DNA from: an uncultured Pelagibacteraceae bacterium
Lineage (GTDB): Bacteria > Pseudomonadota > Alphaproteobacteria > Pelagibacterales > Pelagibacteraceae
Direction of reading: 5' to 3'
Assembly (NCBI GenBank): GCA_902631135.1
Contig: CACOXL010000003.1
Location: 1-55,717 of the forward strand
DNA length: 55,717 bases
The notes beneath the pieces were generated by a model. That model made no database searches. It was not told where the DNA came from and was given only the letters and a program-made list of their open reading frames with translations. Shown piece by piece: positions 42,951 through 52,128 of this stretch. Position 1 is the stretch's first letter. Every line of letters begins with the position of its first letter. The position numbers were made by a program, and so were the translations under genes.

Positions 42951-44475
42951 AATGTCTAGTCTTTGAAAAAACTAAAACAGTTCCTGTATCATTCGCATAT
43001 TGAATCACCTCTTTATCATTTTTAGAGCCTGATGGTTGTACTACAGCTGAAACACCAGATTGAATTAATTTTTCTATACCATCTACAAAAGGAAAAAATG
43101 CATCTGAGGCTGCAACAATGTTTTCTGTTGGATTAACGAATTTTTTCATTTTATTAATAGCTATTTGACAACTATCAATTCTACTTGGTTGTCCAGATCC
43201 TATACCTACAGTGCTTTCATTATGAGCTAATACAATAGCATTTGATTTAACATATCTACATACATTAAAAGCAAAAATCAAATTTTTCATTTGTTGAACA
43301 TTTGGTTTAACTTTCGAGACTACTTTAAAATTTTTAGGTGTAAATTTTATTTGATCTTCATCTTGAAATAAAATTGCGTTACTGAATGAATTAATTTTTG
43401 ATTTTTTATTTAAAACAAAAGAACTTGCATCTATTAATCTTAGATTTTTTTTCCTTTTAAGAATTTTAAGTGCATCTTTTTCAAAATTATTTGCAATCAC
43501 AACTTCTAAAAAAATCTTATTTAATTCTGAAGCTAATTTGGTATCAATTTTAAAATTGCAAGACACTATCCCACCAAAAGCGCTGATTGGATCACATGCT
43601 AGAGCGGCTTGATAACAATTTAATTTATTTTTGATTATAGATACTCCACAAGGATTAGCATGTTTAACTATTACCAAGCCTTTATTATTGGGCAGTGTTT
43701 TTGAGATTGTTAGAGCTGCATAAATATCATTAAAATTATTATAGCTAAGCTGTTTTCCATGTAATTGTTTTAGATTTAAAGAACCATCAATTGAATAAAT
43801 ACCACTTTTTTGGTGTGGATTTTCACCATATCTAAGTTGTTTAACTAATTTAGAGTGAATAATTTTTTTTATAGGTAGATGATTATAATTAATTTCATTG
43901 AAGTAGTCAGCTATTAATGAGTCATAAAATGCAGTTTCTGAAAATGTATATTGAGACATCTTTTTTCTAAACTCTAAGGAAGTTGAACCATTATTATTTT
44001 TTAATTGTTTTGCTAGATCTTTGTATTGATCAGGTGAAGTTAATACTGTTACATCATTATAATTTTTTGCGGCTGCCCTAACCAACGTAGGTCCACCAAT
44101 ATCAATAGTTTCAATAATTTTTTTGTGATCAGAAGTATTTTTGATAGTTTTTTCAAAAGGATAAAAATTAACTATTACCAAATCAATATTTTCAAGATTA
44201 TTAATTTTAACTTCGTTAATATGTTTTTTGTTATTCCTTATGTTCAGTATTCCTCCATGAATTTTAGGATGAAGAGTTTTAACTCTTCCATCTAAAATTT
44301 CCGGAGATTTTGTGAAATTAGAAACTTCTATACAATTAAATCCTAGTTTTTTGATTTCTTTAAAAGTTCCACCCGAGCTAATAATTTTTATCTTATATTT
44401 TTTTAAGATTGAGAGAAGGGTACTAAGATTTTTTTTATTTGATACAGAAATTAATGCTGTTCTAATTTTATTCAT
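42940..44475 (-). CDS. purH: Bifunctional AICAR formyltransferase/IMP cyclohydrolase
   Basis: PurH carries out the last two steps of IMP synthesis. The 511 residues show the MGS-like cyclohydrolase domain (ALISVSNKKNLSTL, ISSGGTFKEIKKLG, DGRVKTLHPKIHGG) and the AICAR transformylase domain (RYGENPHQKSGIY, VKHANPCGVSI, AFGGIVSCN, and DAFFPFVDGIEKLIQSG). It also uses AICAR made by HisF. The start overlaps the heparinase-like stop by one base. Confidence 0.98.
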   Translation of the reverse strand: MNKIRTALISVSNKKNLSTLLSILKKYKIKIISSGGTFKEIKKLGFNCIEVSNFTKSPEILDGRVKTLHPKIHGGILNIRNNKKHINEVKINNLENIDLVIVNFYPFEKTIKNTSDHKKIIETIDIGGPTLVRAAAKNYNDVTVLTSPDQYKDLAKQLKNNNGSTSLEFRKKMSQYTFSETAFYDSLIADYFNEINYNHLPIKKIIHSKLVKQLRYGENPHQKSGIYSIDGSLNLKQLHGKQLSYNNFNDIYAALTISKTLPNNKGLVIVKHANPCGVSIIKNKLNCYQAALACDPISAFGGIVSCNFKIDTKLASELNKIFLEVVIANNFEKDALKILKRKKNLRLIDASSFVLNKKSKINSFSNAILFQDEDQIKFTPKNFKVVSKVKPNVQQMKNLIFAFNVCRYVKSNAIVLAHNESTVGIGSGQPSRIDSCQIAINKMKKFVNPTENIVAASDAFFPFVDGIEKLIQSGVSAVVQPSGSKNDKEVIQYANDTGTVLVFSKTRHFRH

Positions 44476-46058
44476 TAAATTTTAGTTAGTTCCCATTTTA
44501 TATAATTATTTTGTGAATTTGTTATTCCAGAAATAAAAATATTTTGATTTTCAGTGTATTTATTTTTATCAGCAAAATAAAGACCATTATCAATATCAAT
44601 TTCGTAATCGTTACAACTAAATTTCCAGCCCTCATTCTCAAGTTCTATAAATATTGATTTATTGTCCTGTGTTTTCATTACTTTTACTGAAGGACATAAG
44701 TGAAAACGAATATCAAATTTTAAATTTGGAATTTTCTTTTTTCCTAAAATTTTTTCAGTTCCAATTAATTTATTTTGTTCAAGAAAAAATTCAATTTCTC
44801 TTCTGTATAATAAATCATATTTTTTTAGGTAACCATCATGTTCTGCAACAATTTTCCAATAATTTTTTTCATATATAATATCTTTATGTGTAATCTTTAA
44901 ACCGTTTTTAATATAGATTTCAGAATCATTTTTTTTCATAAATTTACAAGATGAATTGTCGTCAATAGTTAAAACATTATGTGACGCTGATGATCTCGAT
45001 AATTCATTTAATTTTATATTCCTTTTACTATGATAACCTGAATTAGTTATTATTTTTTTACCATTTGATATAAACTCAAATGATAAAGCACCCGCTTGAT
45101 AGTCATTAGAGAATTTTTTAATTGGAGATGGACCTGCGTCTAAAGCTATATTATTTTTTTTGTTCTTTAAGATAATATAACTTCCTAGTTCATTGTTTTT
45201 ATATTTAAAGGAATAACCAAGTCTTTTTAGATACAAATCAAAATCACTATTATTTGATTTATTATTACCGTTGAATAATAAATCAGAATTTATATTTTGC
45301 CAAAAAAACGCATAAGATTGCCCAAGATAAAATATGTTTTCATTTATAAATTCAGGGATCTCATTTTGAGATTCTCTAAACCATTCTCTAATCAAAATTA
45401 AATATTTGAGAAAAAAAATTGATGATTTAATGTTTCTTGATTTAGGAAAACCGTAGTTATCCATAAAATTTTTTATAATTTTCTTTAAATGAGCTAAGCC
45501 TCTTGAGGTGAAGTTTTTGTAATCATTGTAGCAAAGTCCAACCAAAATAATTGCCGATATGCCAACTAATTTGTTTTTATAATCTTCTATTTTTTCTATT
45601 TGGTTAATTAAATGAAAAGCCTGTTTTTGGATAATATTATCAAAATCTTTCTTATATTGTTTATTACTATCATCATAAGTAAGTTTTGAATTTGATAGCC
45701 AAGAAATAAGTCTTTTGGAGGTTGTATTAAAGTCCCAGCTTTCTGATTTATATCTATAGTTTATTTCAAGCCAATTTTTAATTATTGATTGAACTGATTT
45801 ATTAGATGATCTTAAATCAAGGCTTAAAAGCCAAAAAAAATTATTTAATTTTTTAATTTTTTTTTGATCAAGTTTTTTATTTATCCAAACACTTTCTAAG
45901 GAAAAATCATTAATATTAAATTTTTTTGTTTGAACCTTTATGATTGAAGTAAGTAGATGAACACTAGGTTTATAGTGTAAATTTTTATCAAAATTTTTTG
46001 AAATCTTTTTATCGTAAATTATAGATTTAAGATAAATTTTTCTTAAAAAATCTAGCAT
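44475..46058 (-). CDS. Heparinase II/III-like protein
   Basis: The 527-residue protein has an alpha-helical N-terminal toroid (about 1-280) and a C-terminal beta-sandwich with ALSFEFISNGKKIITNSGYHS and SRSSASHNVLTIDDNSSC, the conserved heparinase II/III segment. Typical members are polysaccharide lyases. No signal peptide is visible, so it may be cytoplasmic. The rpe-heparinase-purH order recurs in alphaproteobacteria, which hints at a core rather than a scavenging role. True lyase activity is not established. Confidence 0.82.
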   Translation of the reverse strand: MLDFLRKIYLKSIIYDKKISKNFDKNLHYKPSVHLLTSIIKVQTKKFNINDFSLESVWINKKLDQKKIKKLNNFFWLLSLDLRSSNKSVQSIIKNWLEINYRYKSESWDFNTTSKRLISWLSNSKLTYDDSNKQYKKDFDNIIQKQAFHLINQIEKIEDYKNKLVGISAIILVGLCYNDYKNFTSRGLAHLKKIIKNFMDNYGFPKSRNIKSSIFFLKYLILIREWFRESQNEIPEFINENIFYLGQSYAFFWQNINSDLLFNGNNKSNNSDFDLYLKRLGYSFKYKNNELGSYIILKNKKNNIALDAGPSPIKKFSNDYQAGALSFEFISNGKKIITNSGYHSKRNIKLNELSRSSASHNVLTIDDNSSCKFMKKNDSEIYIKNGLKITHKDIIYEKNYWKIVAEHDGYLKKYDLLYRREIEFFLEQNKLIGTEKILGKKKIPNLKFDIRFHLCPSVKVMKTQDNKSIFIELENEGWKFSCNDYEIDIDNGLYFADKNKYTENQNIFISGITNSQNNYIKWELTKI

Positions 46059-46087
46059 ATTTGAAAAAGATTATTTGAGATTATGAT

Positions 46088-46747
46088 TTACAATGATCTC
46101 AATAAATCTATATTTTTTTTGATATCTCCATCATTACTTTTGAAAATAGTGGTTCCAGATACCAATATATTGACACCAGCCTCAATAGCTAGCTTGGAAT
46201 TTTCAAAGTTAATACCACCATCAATTTCAATATCAAAATTTAAATTTTTCTCTTTACGAATATCGACAAGTTCTTTTACTTTATTTAAAACTTCAGGCAT
46301 AAATTTTTGTCCTCCAAATCCTGGATTTACACTCATTATTAAAATTAAGTCTATTTGATCTAAAAATTTTCTAATTAAATTGATTTTTGTCTCTGGGTTT
46401 AGTGAAACTCCAACTTTTTTTTTAAATTCTTTTATTTTATCAATCGAATTTTGAAGATTTTCTGTTGCCTCGGGATGAATAGTTATTATATCTGCTCCAG
46501 CATCAGCATAAGCTTCAATATATTTATGAACAGGGGAAATCATTAGATGAACATCAAATGGAATTGAGGAATTTTTTTTTAAAGCTTTTATAACAGGAGG
46601 ACCTATGGTTAAATTTGGCACAAAATGGCCATCCATGACATCTACATGAACCATATCTGCTCCCGCGTCTTCGAGTCTTTTAATTTCATCTCCAAGTTTG
46701 CTAAAATTAGCCGAGAGAATAGATGGTGAAATTTGTATTTTTTTCAT
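46088..46747 (-). CDS. rpe: Ribulose-phosphate 3-epimerase
   Basis: Rpe interconverts ribulose 5-phosphate and xylulose 5-phosphate in the pentose phosphate pathway. The 219-residue TIM barrel has ISPSILSANFSKLGDEI, HVDVMDGHFVPNLTIGP with metal ligands and catalytic Asp, HLMISPVHKYIE, MSVNPGFGGQKF, and EIDGGINFEN. It is upstream of the heparinase-like gene by 29 bases and 28 bases downstream of the YggT-like gene. Confidence 0.98.
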   Translation of the reverse strand: MKKIQISPSILSANFSKLGDEIKRLEDAGADMVHVDVMDGHFVPNLTIGPPVIKALKKNSSIPFDVHLMISPVHKYIEAYADAGADIITIHPEATENLQNSIDKIKEFKKKVGVSLNPETKINLIRKFLDQIDLILIMSVNPGFGGQKFMPEVLNKVKELVDIRKEKNLNFDIEIDGGINFENSKLAIEAGVNILVSGTTIFKSNDGDIKKNIDLLRSL

Positions 46748-46775
46748 TGATTACTAAATTTACTAGTATCAATTT

Positions 46776-47132
46776 TTAAAATTTAATTGAATTAAAAAAT
46801 TGATAAATTTGTCTCGAAATTTCACTTTCCAATGGAAAAGATAACATTCCCATAACTGAATAACCTAAAATCCAAGGCATTAAGTAAAATCTAATCATAA
46901 AGAAAAACCAAGCAACATAGAGTGGAATTAAGGGTCCGATAATAAACGAAGGTGTTATTGGTTTAAATAAAGTCATTAAAGGATTAGTAAACTTTACAAA
47001 TACTCTCATAAAAAAGAATTGAGAGTCCTCTCTTTGAAATATATTCATTGCAACTCTTCCAATTAAAGTCCACATGATTACTCCAAGAATATAATCAATT
47101 ATATAAACTATAGGATGAAAGTTAGCTGACAT
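46776..47132 (-). CDS. YggT-like integral membrane protein
   Basis: The 118-residue protein has two strongly hydrophobic regions (about 8-30 and 62-95). The segment KFTNPLMTLFKPITPSFIIGPLIPLYVAWFFFMIRFYL recalls the YggT family pattern of TNP..xPhxP.. followed by a long helix. YggT proteins are inner-membrane proteins tied to osmotic or division functions in some bacteria. The match is by pattern only. It is the first gene of the rpe-heparinase-purH run. A symporter terminator lies just upstream. Confidence 0.6.
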   Translation of the reverse strand: MSANFHPIVYIIDYILGVIMWTLIGRVAMNIFQREDSQFFFMRVFVKFTNPLMTLFKPITPSFIIGPLIPLYVAWFFFMIRFYLMPWILGYSVMGMLSFPLESEISRQIYQFFNSIKF

Positions 47133-47165
47133 TTAAAATTTATATTGGAAAAATTCAGAAATTAA

Positions 47166-47189
47166 AAGGGGCGAAATTAATCGCCCCTT
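47166..47189 (-). terminator. Rho-independent terminator of the symporter operon
   Basis: AAGGGGCGA and TCGCCCCTT form a 9-bp stem with a 6-base loop, 12 bases after the symporter stop. On the minus strand the stem is followed by TTTTAATTT. Besides the porin hairpin, this is the only strong intrinsic terminator I found in the window. Confidence 0.88.
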
Positions 47190-47200
47190 AATAAGATTAT

Positions 47201-49015
47201 TTAATGTTGCTTGCCAAGGATCGATTTACCAGATGGTACACGAACCTCATCAACCATTTTTTGTGTTGCAGCATTAGGTTCTGAAGTAATTAAACTTACA
47301 ACAACCATAGATACTAAACTAACTGCTGAACCGAAGATACCAAACGTTAACTGTGTAATTCCTAAGAATCCACTTCCGCCGTTTCTTACCCAAATTAGGT
47401 AACCAGCACCAGAAATTAATCCTAAGGCCATACCAGCTATAGCACCTTCTCTGTTAGCTCTCTTCCACCATACACCAAGTACAAGTGGGAAGAATAATCC
47501 AGACATCGCAAAGTCAAAAGCCCAGATTACTGAACCTAAGATACCTTGGATCTCCATCGCTGCAATAGTTGCTCCAGCAAAACCAATTACTACAAGTAAT
47601 ACCCTTGCAACAACTAGTCGTTTTGCAGTTTCTGCTTTTGGATCAATGATCTTGTAGTACAAGTCATGAGATAAAGCATTTGCAATTGCTAGAATCAAAC
47701 CATCAGCTGTAGACATGGCAGCAGCCATACCTCCAGCAGCAACTAGACCTGAAATTACATATGGTAATCCAGCTATTTCTGGAGTTGCTAACACTACGGC
47801 TTTACCACCCATGAAAAACTCGTTTAATTCAAGAGTTCCATTTCCGTTAAAGTCGCTTACAAACATTAAGTTTGCTTGGTTCCAGTTTTGATACCAATCT
47901 ATCGACTGAACTTCTGCAATTGATTTACCGATGATACCAGTTGGTAATGACGGGTCAATCAATGACAATTTAGACAGTGTCGCTAACATTGGAGCAGAAG
48001 AATAAAGCAGGAAGATAAAGAATAATGACCAACCTACTGATTTTCTAGCTGCTTTTACACTTGGAGTAGTGAAATATCTCATCATCACGTGCGGTAATGA
48101 AGCTGTTCCCATCATCATCGCTAGTGCTAATGAAATAAATGCCCAAGGTGTAGCGTTAACCGCTGAGTGAGCTTTAGTTATTCCAGCCAACCCTTTTGGT
48201 ACCATAGCAAGATTTTCTTTTGAATTTGCCACAAAACCAAACTGTTGTTCTAGTTCACCAATTCTAGCTACTTCATCAGCTAACATAAAGTGTGGGAAGA
48301 AACCCGCACCCATTTTGTTACTGATCCAGAATACTGGAAGTAAGTAAGCTATAATTAGCACAATGTACTGTGCAACCTGCGTCCAAGTTACTCCTCTCAT
48401 ACCACCTAACATTGAACATAATAAGATACTTATTAGTCCAACATAAACTGCGTATTGGAATGGAATATCAAGAGCAACAGATGCAATAGTACCTGTAGCG
48501 TTAATTTGTGCAGTCACATAAGTAAATGAAGCAACAGTTAAAACTATTACTGCCATTAACCTTGATAGATTACCACCGTATCTTGTACCAATAAAATCCG
48601 GAACTGTGTAACAGCCAAATTTTCTTAAGTAAGGTGCTAATAAAGATGCAACTAATACATAACCACCAGTCCAACCTACAAGTAGTGCCATATAACCGTA
48701 ACCTTTAAAGTAAATACCCCCAGCCATTGCAACGAATGATGCACCAGACATCCAGTCTGCTGCAGTCGCCATTCCGTTGAACACGGTAGGTACTTGTCTT
48801 CCAGCTACGTAATACGCATCTGCTTGAGCTGTACGTGATAGATATCCAATTATCGCGTAGATGGCTACAGTAAAGGCTACGAAACAAATTCCGATAGCTT
48901 TAGCTGACATACCCATCTGCTCAGCAATTGCCATAATGATTATGAAAGCTAAAAATCCACCTGTATAGATTCCATAAACTTTAGGCAAATTATCTATAAA
49001 ATTACCTTTTAACAT
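47201..49015 (-). CDS. Sodium:solute symporter, large subunit (SSS family)
   Basis: The 604-residue protein has about thirteen hydrophobic helices and SSS-family motifs: AQADAYYVAGRQVPTVFNGMATAADWMSGASF, GGYVLVASLLAPYLRKFGCYTVPDFIGTRYG, and AAAMSTADGLILAIANALSHD. Pairing with a DUF4212 small subunit (one-base overlap) puts it in the two-subunit branch of the family. Proximity to acs suggests acetate or related carboxylates as substrate. A soluble loop holds an EF-hand-like motif DFNGNGTLELNE (residues 388-399). Codon use is milder than in the neighbours, suggesting high expression. Confidence 0.95.
   Translation of the reverse strand: MLKGNFIDNLPKVYGIYTGGFLAFIIIMAIAEQMGMSAKAIGICFVAFTVAIYAIIGYLSRTAQADAYYVAGRQVPTVFNGMATAADWMSGASFVAMAGGIYFKGYGYMALLVGWTGGYVLVASLLAPYLRKFGCYTVPDFIGTRYGGNLSRLMAVIVLTVASFTYVTAQINATGTIASVALDIPFQYAVYVGLISILLCSMLGGMRGVTWTQVAQYIVLIIAYLLPVFWISNKMGAGFFPHFMLADEVARIGELEQQFGFVANSKENLAMVPKGLAGITKAHSAVNATPWAFISLALAMMMGTASLPHVMMRYFTTPSVKAARKSVGWSLFFIFLLYSSAPMLATLSKLSLIDPSLPTGIIGKSIAEVQSIDWYQNWNQANLMFVSDFNGNGTLELNEFFMGGKAVVLATPEIAGLPYVISGLVAAGGMAAAMSTADGLILAIANALSHDLYYKIIDPKAETAKRLVVARVLLVVIGFAGATIAAMEIQGILGSVIWAFDFAMSGLFFPLVLGVWWKRANREGAIAGMALGLISGAGYLIWVRNGGSGFLGITQLTFGIFGSAVSLVSMVVVSLITSEPNAATQKMVDEVRVPSGKSILGKQH
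47819..47854 (-). other. EF-hand-like calcium-binding loop coding segment
   Basis: Twelve codons encode DFNGNGTLELNE, which meets the EF-hand loop rule: Asp at position 1, Asn at 3 and 5, Gly at 6, a hydrophobic residue at 8 and Glu at 12. It lies in a polar stretch between membrane helices of the symporter, after NLMFVS and before EFFMGGKAV. Confidence 0.7.
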
Positions 49016-49275
49016 TAGTCGTCTCCTCTCTCACTGAAGCCGAACTCTTCATCAATTTTTTCTTGTCTATTCGCAAACCAAAAAATCAATATTACGAAAA
49101 TTCCAAGAGAACCTTGACAAGTGAACCAATAAGTTAGCGGATAACCAAATGGTCCCGTAACTTCGTTCATTTCTGCTCCAAAAAGGAAGATGCCAATTGA
49201 GAATACAAACCAAATTGCTAATGTAACCATTAACAATCCCCTGGTTTTTTCCCAGTGTTGTGCTTGTTTTGACAT
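49015..49275 (-). CDS. Symporter small subunit (DUF4212)
   Basis: The 86-residue protein has two membrane helices (LLMVTLAIWFVFSIGIFLFG and WFTCQGSLGIFVILIFWF), a connecting loop with GPFGYPLTYW, and a polar C-terminus ending in a charged tail. This matches the small partner of two-subunit sodium:solute symporters. It overlaps the large subunit by one base. A GAGAGG ribosome binding site lies 7 bases before the ATG. Confidence 0.94.
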   Translation of the reverse strand: MSKQAQHWEKTRGLLMVTLAIWFVFSIGIFLFGAEMNEVTGPFGYPLTYWFTCQGSLGIFVILIFWFANRQEKIDEEFGFSERGDD

Positions 49276-49400
49276 TTATACCTCTCTCTTTTTAGTTATA
49301 ACTGGCAAAAACCATAACCATTATGAAAGAGATTTAAAGTATTAAAATTGTTCAAATTAAGCGACTTTTTGAGGTATAAATACGCAAATTATCGCATTTT
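49276..49400. promoter_or_regulatory. Divergent regulatory region, symporter / 207-aa gene
   Basis: This 125-base gap must carry promoters for both directions. It is bounded by a 9-bp inverted pair, TTATACCTC (49276-49284) and GAGGTATAA (49371-49379). On the minus strand the first overlaps the ribosome binding site of the symporter small subunit. I could not pick confident -10/-35 boxes. No gene is seen. Confidence 0.45.
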
Positions 49401-50024
49401 ATGGCAAAATATAAGTTAACCTGGAAAGATCTTACCTGGAAAGATTTTAAGATATATTTATTTGCTTTATTTAAAGCTTTTATACCTAAAAAAAAAATTG
49501 ATAATTTCGATTCTTTAGAGGATTTTATTCAAACTAAATCAGCCTGGGTTACTCAGGTAACTCTCTATGGATATTTAAAAACAAGAATGGGAACAAGATA
49601 CGTTCTTCATTTTGAAAATGATGTATTCATGTCCTCAGTTAATCTAGCTAAATGGAATATTTATGCTGTTGCATTACAAGATTTGACTTTTTTTGCGTTT
49701 TCATACTTAAAAAAAAATTTTCAATACAATGGAGTTGAAAAGGCAAAAGAAATCTTTTTAAAAATTCTAGATGATGAAATTTCTAATAAAATGCCTTTAG
49801 ATATTATTGAAAATGCAAAGAAAAGTTTTGATGAAAGACTTAAAAATATTAATTGGGATTTATATTATGATGATCTACCATTTAATCCAAGTGCATTATC
49901 TTTGTATAAGTGGGCACCTATTGCAGAAGACTTGAAAACTTTAGACCGTAAAATTGTGTTGAACTCTGTAATTTTAAAATGGGATATTGTAAAAAAAGAA
50001 TTTAGAGAAAGAATAAAATTTTAA
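49401..50024 (+). CDS. Conserved-looking hypothetical protein (207 aa)
   Basis: I do not recognise this family. The protein starts [21 protein letters not shown] with a small LTWKD repeat. It then has a predicted alpha/beta body containing [41 protein letters not shown], a helical region around [15 protein letters not shown], and a C-terminus with [31 protein letters not shown]. No signal peptide and only weak hydrophobic segments are seen, so it is probably cytoplasmic. It sits between the symporter pair and acs, overlapping the convergent acs stop by 4 bases. A link to carboxylate use is a guess from position. Confidence 0.8.
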   Translation: MAKYKLTWKDLTWKDFKIYLFALFKAFIPKKKIDNFDSLEDFIQTKSAWVTQVTLYGYLKTRMGTRYVLHFENDVFMSSVNLAKWNIYAVALQDLTFFAFSYLKKNFQYNGVEKAKEIFLKILDDEISNKMPLDIIENAKKSFDERLKNINWDLYYDDLPFNPSALSLYKWAPIAEDLKTLDRKIVLNSVILKWDIVKKEFRERIKF

Positions 50025-52114
50025 ACATTTTTTCTATTTTCCACTAAACTATCCACAACACCTGGATCAGCTAAAGTTGTTGTATCACCTAATTGAGTAT
50101 GTTCATTTGCAGCAATTTTTCTCAAAATCCTTCTCATAATTTTTCCAGATCTTGTTTTAGGTAAACCTGGTGTAAAATGTATTAGGTCAGGTGTTGCCAA
50201 TGGACCTATTTGTTTTCTAACCCACAATTTTAACTCTCTTTCAAGATCCCCAGATCCTGCTTCACCAACATTTAAAGTTACGTAGCAATATAAACCGTTC
50301 CCTTTAATATCATGCGGATAACCGACGACAGCTGCTTCAGCAACTTTAGGATGTGCAACAAAGGCACTTTCAATTTCTGCTGTTCCAAGATTATGGCCTG
50401 AAACAATTATTACATCATCAACTCTACCTGTTATCCAGTAATATCCATCTTTATCTCTTCTACAGCCATCACCTGTAAAATATTTTCCATCAAATTGAGA
50501 AAAATATGTATCAATGAATCTTTGATGATCGCCATAAACAGTTCGCATTTGCCCTGGCCATGATTGTGAAATGCAAAGTCTTCCTTCTCCAGCTCCCTTA
50601 ATTTCTTTTCCATCTTTATCAACAAGACTTGGTTTTATTCCATAAAATGGTTTTGTGGCAGACCCAGGCTTTAAAGAAATTGCTCCAGTTTGTGGCGCAA
50701 TCATTATTCCACCTGTTTCAGTTTGCCACCAAGTATCCACTATAGGGCATTTAGAGTTTCCAACGGTTTGGTAATACCACATCCAAGCTTCAGGATTTAT
50801 AGGCTCCCCAACAGTTCCAAGTAATTTAAGAGATTTTCTCGACGTCTTATTTACTGGCTCATCGCCTTCTCTCATAAGAGCTCTTATAGCTGTTGGAGCT
50901 GTATAAAATATATTAACTTTATATTTATCTACGATTTGCCACCATCTAGAACTATCAGGGTAATTAGGCACTCCTTCAAACATAATGGTTGTTGCACCAT
51001 TCGAAAGTGGACCATAAATTATATAACTATGACCAGTTACCCATCCAATATCAGCTGTGCACCAATAAATGTCTTTAGGTTTATAATTAAAAATATACTG
51101 ATGCGTCATTGAAGCATAAACCATATATCCACCAGTAGTGTGCAATACTCCTTTTGGTTTACCCGTTGATCCCGATGTGTATAGTATAAAAAGAGGATCC
51201 TCAGCATTCATTTCCTCTGGTTCACATTGATTTGAAACATCTTTAATTAAATCGTGATACCAAACATCTCTCTCATTATCCCAGTAAACATAATTTCCTG
51301 TCCTTTTTACAACAATACATTTTTTTACATCTGGACAATTAGTTAAAGCTTCATCAGTAGTAGATTTGAGAGGGATAGTCTTTCCTCCTCGCACACCTTC
51401 GTCAGCTGTAATTATGTATTCAGATTTACAATCATTCACACGACCAGAAATGGACTCAGCTGAAAAACCGCCAAAAATAATCGAATGAATTGCCCCAATT
51501 CTTGCACATGCCAACATAAGAATTGCTAATTCAGGAATCATAGTTAGATAGATCGTTACTCTATCACCTTTTTTAATTCCCAGTTTTTTTAATCCATTAG
51601 CTGCTTTTGAAACTTTTTGATGTAACTGTTTATAAGAAATTTTTTGTGTATCTTTTGGATCATCACCAACCCAAATAATTGCAGTTTTATCTTTTTTATC
51701 TTTTAAATGTCTATCAATACAGTTTGTTGATGCATTTAAAGTACCATCTTCAAACCATTTTATTCTTACCTCATCTTTACTGTATTTAACATCTTTAATT
51801 TTTTTATACGGCTTGATCCAAGAAATCCTTTTTCCCTCTTTTTTCCAAAAGGCATTATTATTTTTAATAGATTCGTTATATTTTTTTTGATAAAGAGTTT
51901 TATTAGCTAAACTATTTTTTATCCATTCCGCTTTTGTTTTAAATACTAATTCTGAGGAAGAGGATTTTTCATTTTCATTTTTTTTTGTATAAATCTTTTT
52001 TTTTATATTTCTTTTCTTTGATTTTATTTTTCCTCTTTTTGATATTTTTTTTCTAGTTTTATTTCTTCTCTTTTTTGGAAATCTTTTTTTTGATCGTTTT
52101 TTTTTTTTCGGCAT
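50021..52114 (-). CDS. acs: Acetyl-CoA synthetase with basic N-terminal extension
   Basis: Acs activates acetate to acetyl-CoA through acetyl-AMP. The 697 residues include [34 protein letters not shown]-binding motif [55 protein letters not shown], and [15 protein letters not shown] with the acetylatable Lys. The first 45 residues are an unusual tail with about 28 Lys/Arg ([19 protein letters not shown]...). No in-frame ATG, GTG or TTG is visible between codon 1 and the conserved region, so the tail appears to be translated. Codons 3-6 are a 12-A run. Confidence 0.96.
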   Translation of the reverse strand: MPKKKKRSKKRFPKKRRNKTRKKISKRGKIKSKKRNIKKKIYTKKNENEKSSSSELVFKTKAEWIKNSLANKTLYQKKYNESIKNNNAFWKKEGKRISWIKPYKKIKDVKYSKDEVRIKWFEDGTLNASTNCIDRHLKDKKDKTAIIWVGDDPKDTQKISYKQLHQKVSKAANGLKKLGIKKGDRVTIYLTMIPELAILMLACARIGAIHSIIFGGFSAESISGRVNDCKSEYIITADEGVRGGKTIPLKSTTDEALTNCPDVKKCIVVKRTGNYVYWDNERDVWYHDLIKDVSNQCEPEEMNAEDPLFILYTSGSTGKPKGVLHTTGGYMVYASMTHQYIFNYKPKDIYWCTADIGWVTGHSYIIYGPLSNGATTIMFEGVPNYPDSSRWWQIVDKYKVNIFYTAPTAIRALMREGDEPVNKTSRKSLKLLGTVGEPINPEAWMWYYQTVGNSKCPIVDTWWQTETGGIMIAPQTGAISLKPGSATKPFYGIKPSLVDKDGKEIKGAGEGRLCISQSWPGQMRTVYGDHQRFIDTYFSQFDGKYFTGDGCRRDKDGYYWITGRVDDVIIVSGHNLGTAEIESAFVAHPKVAEAAVVGYPHDIKGNGLYCYVTLNVGEAGSGDLERELKLWVRKQIGPLATPDLIHFTPGLPKTRSGKIMRRILRKIAANEHTQLGDTTTLADPGVVDSLVENRKNV

Positions 52115-52128
52115 ATGATATTTTTATA

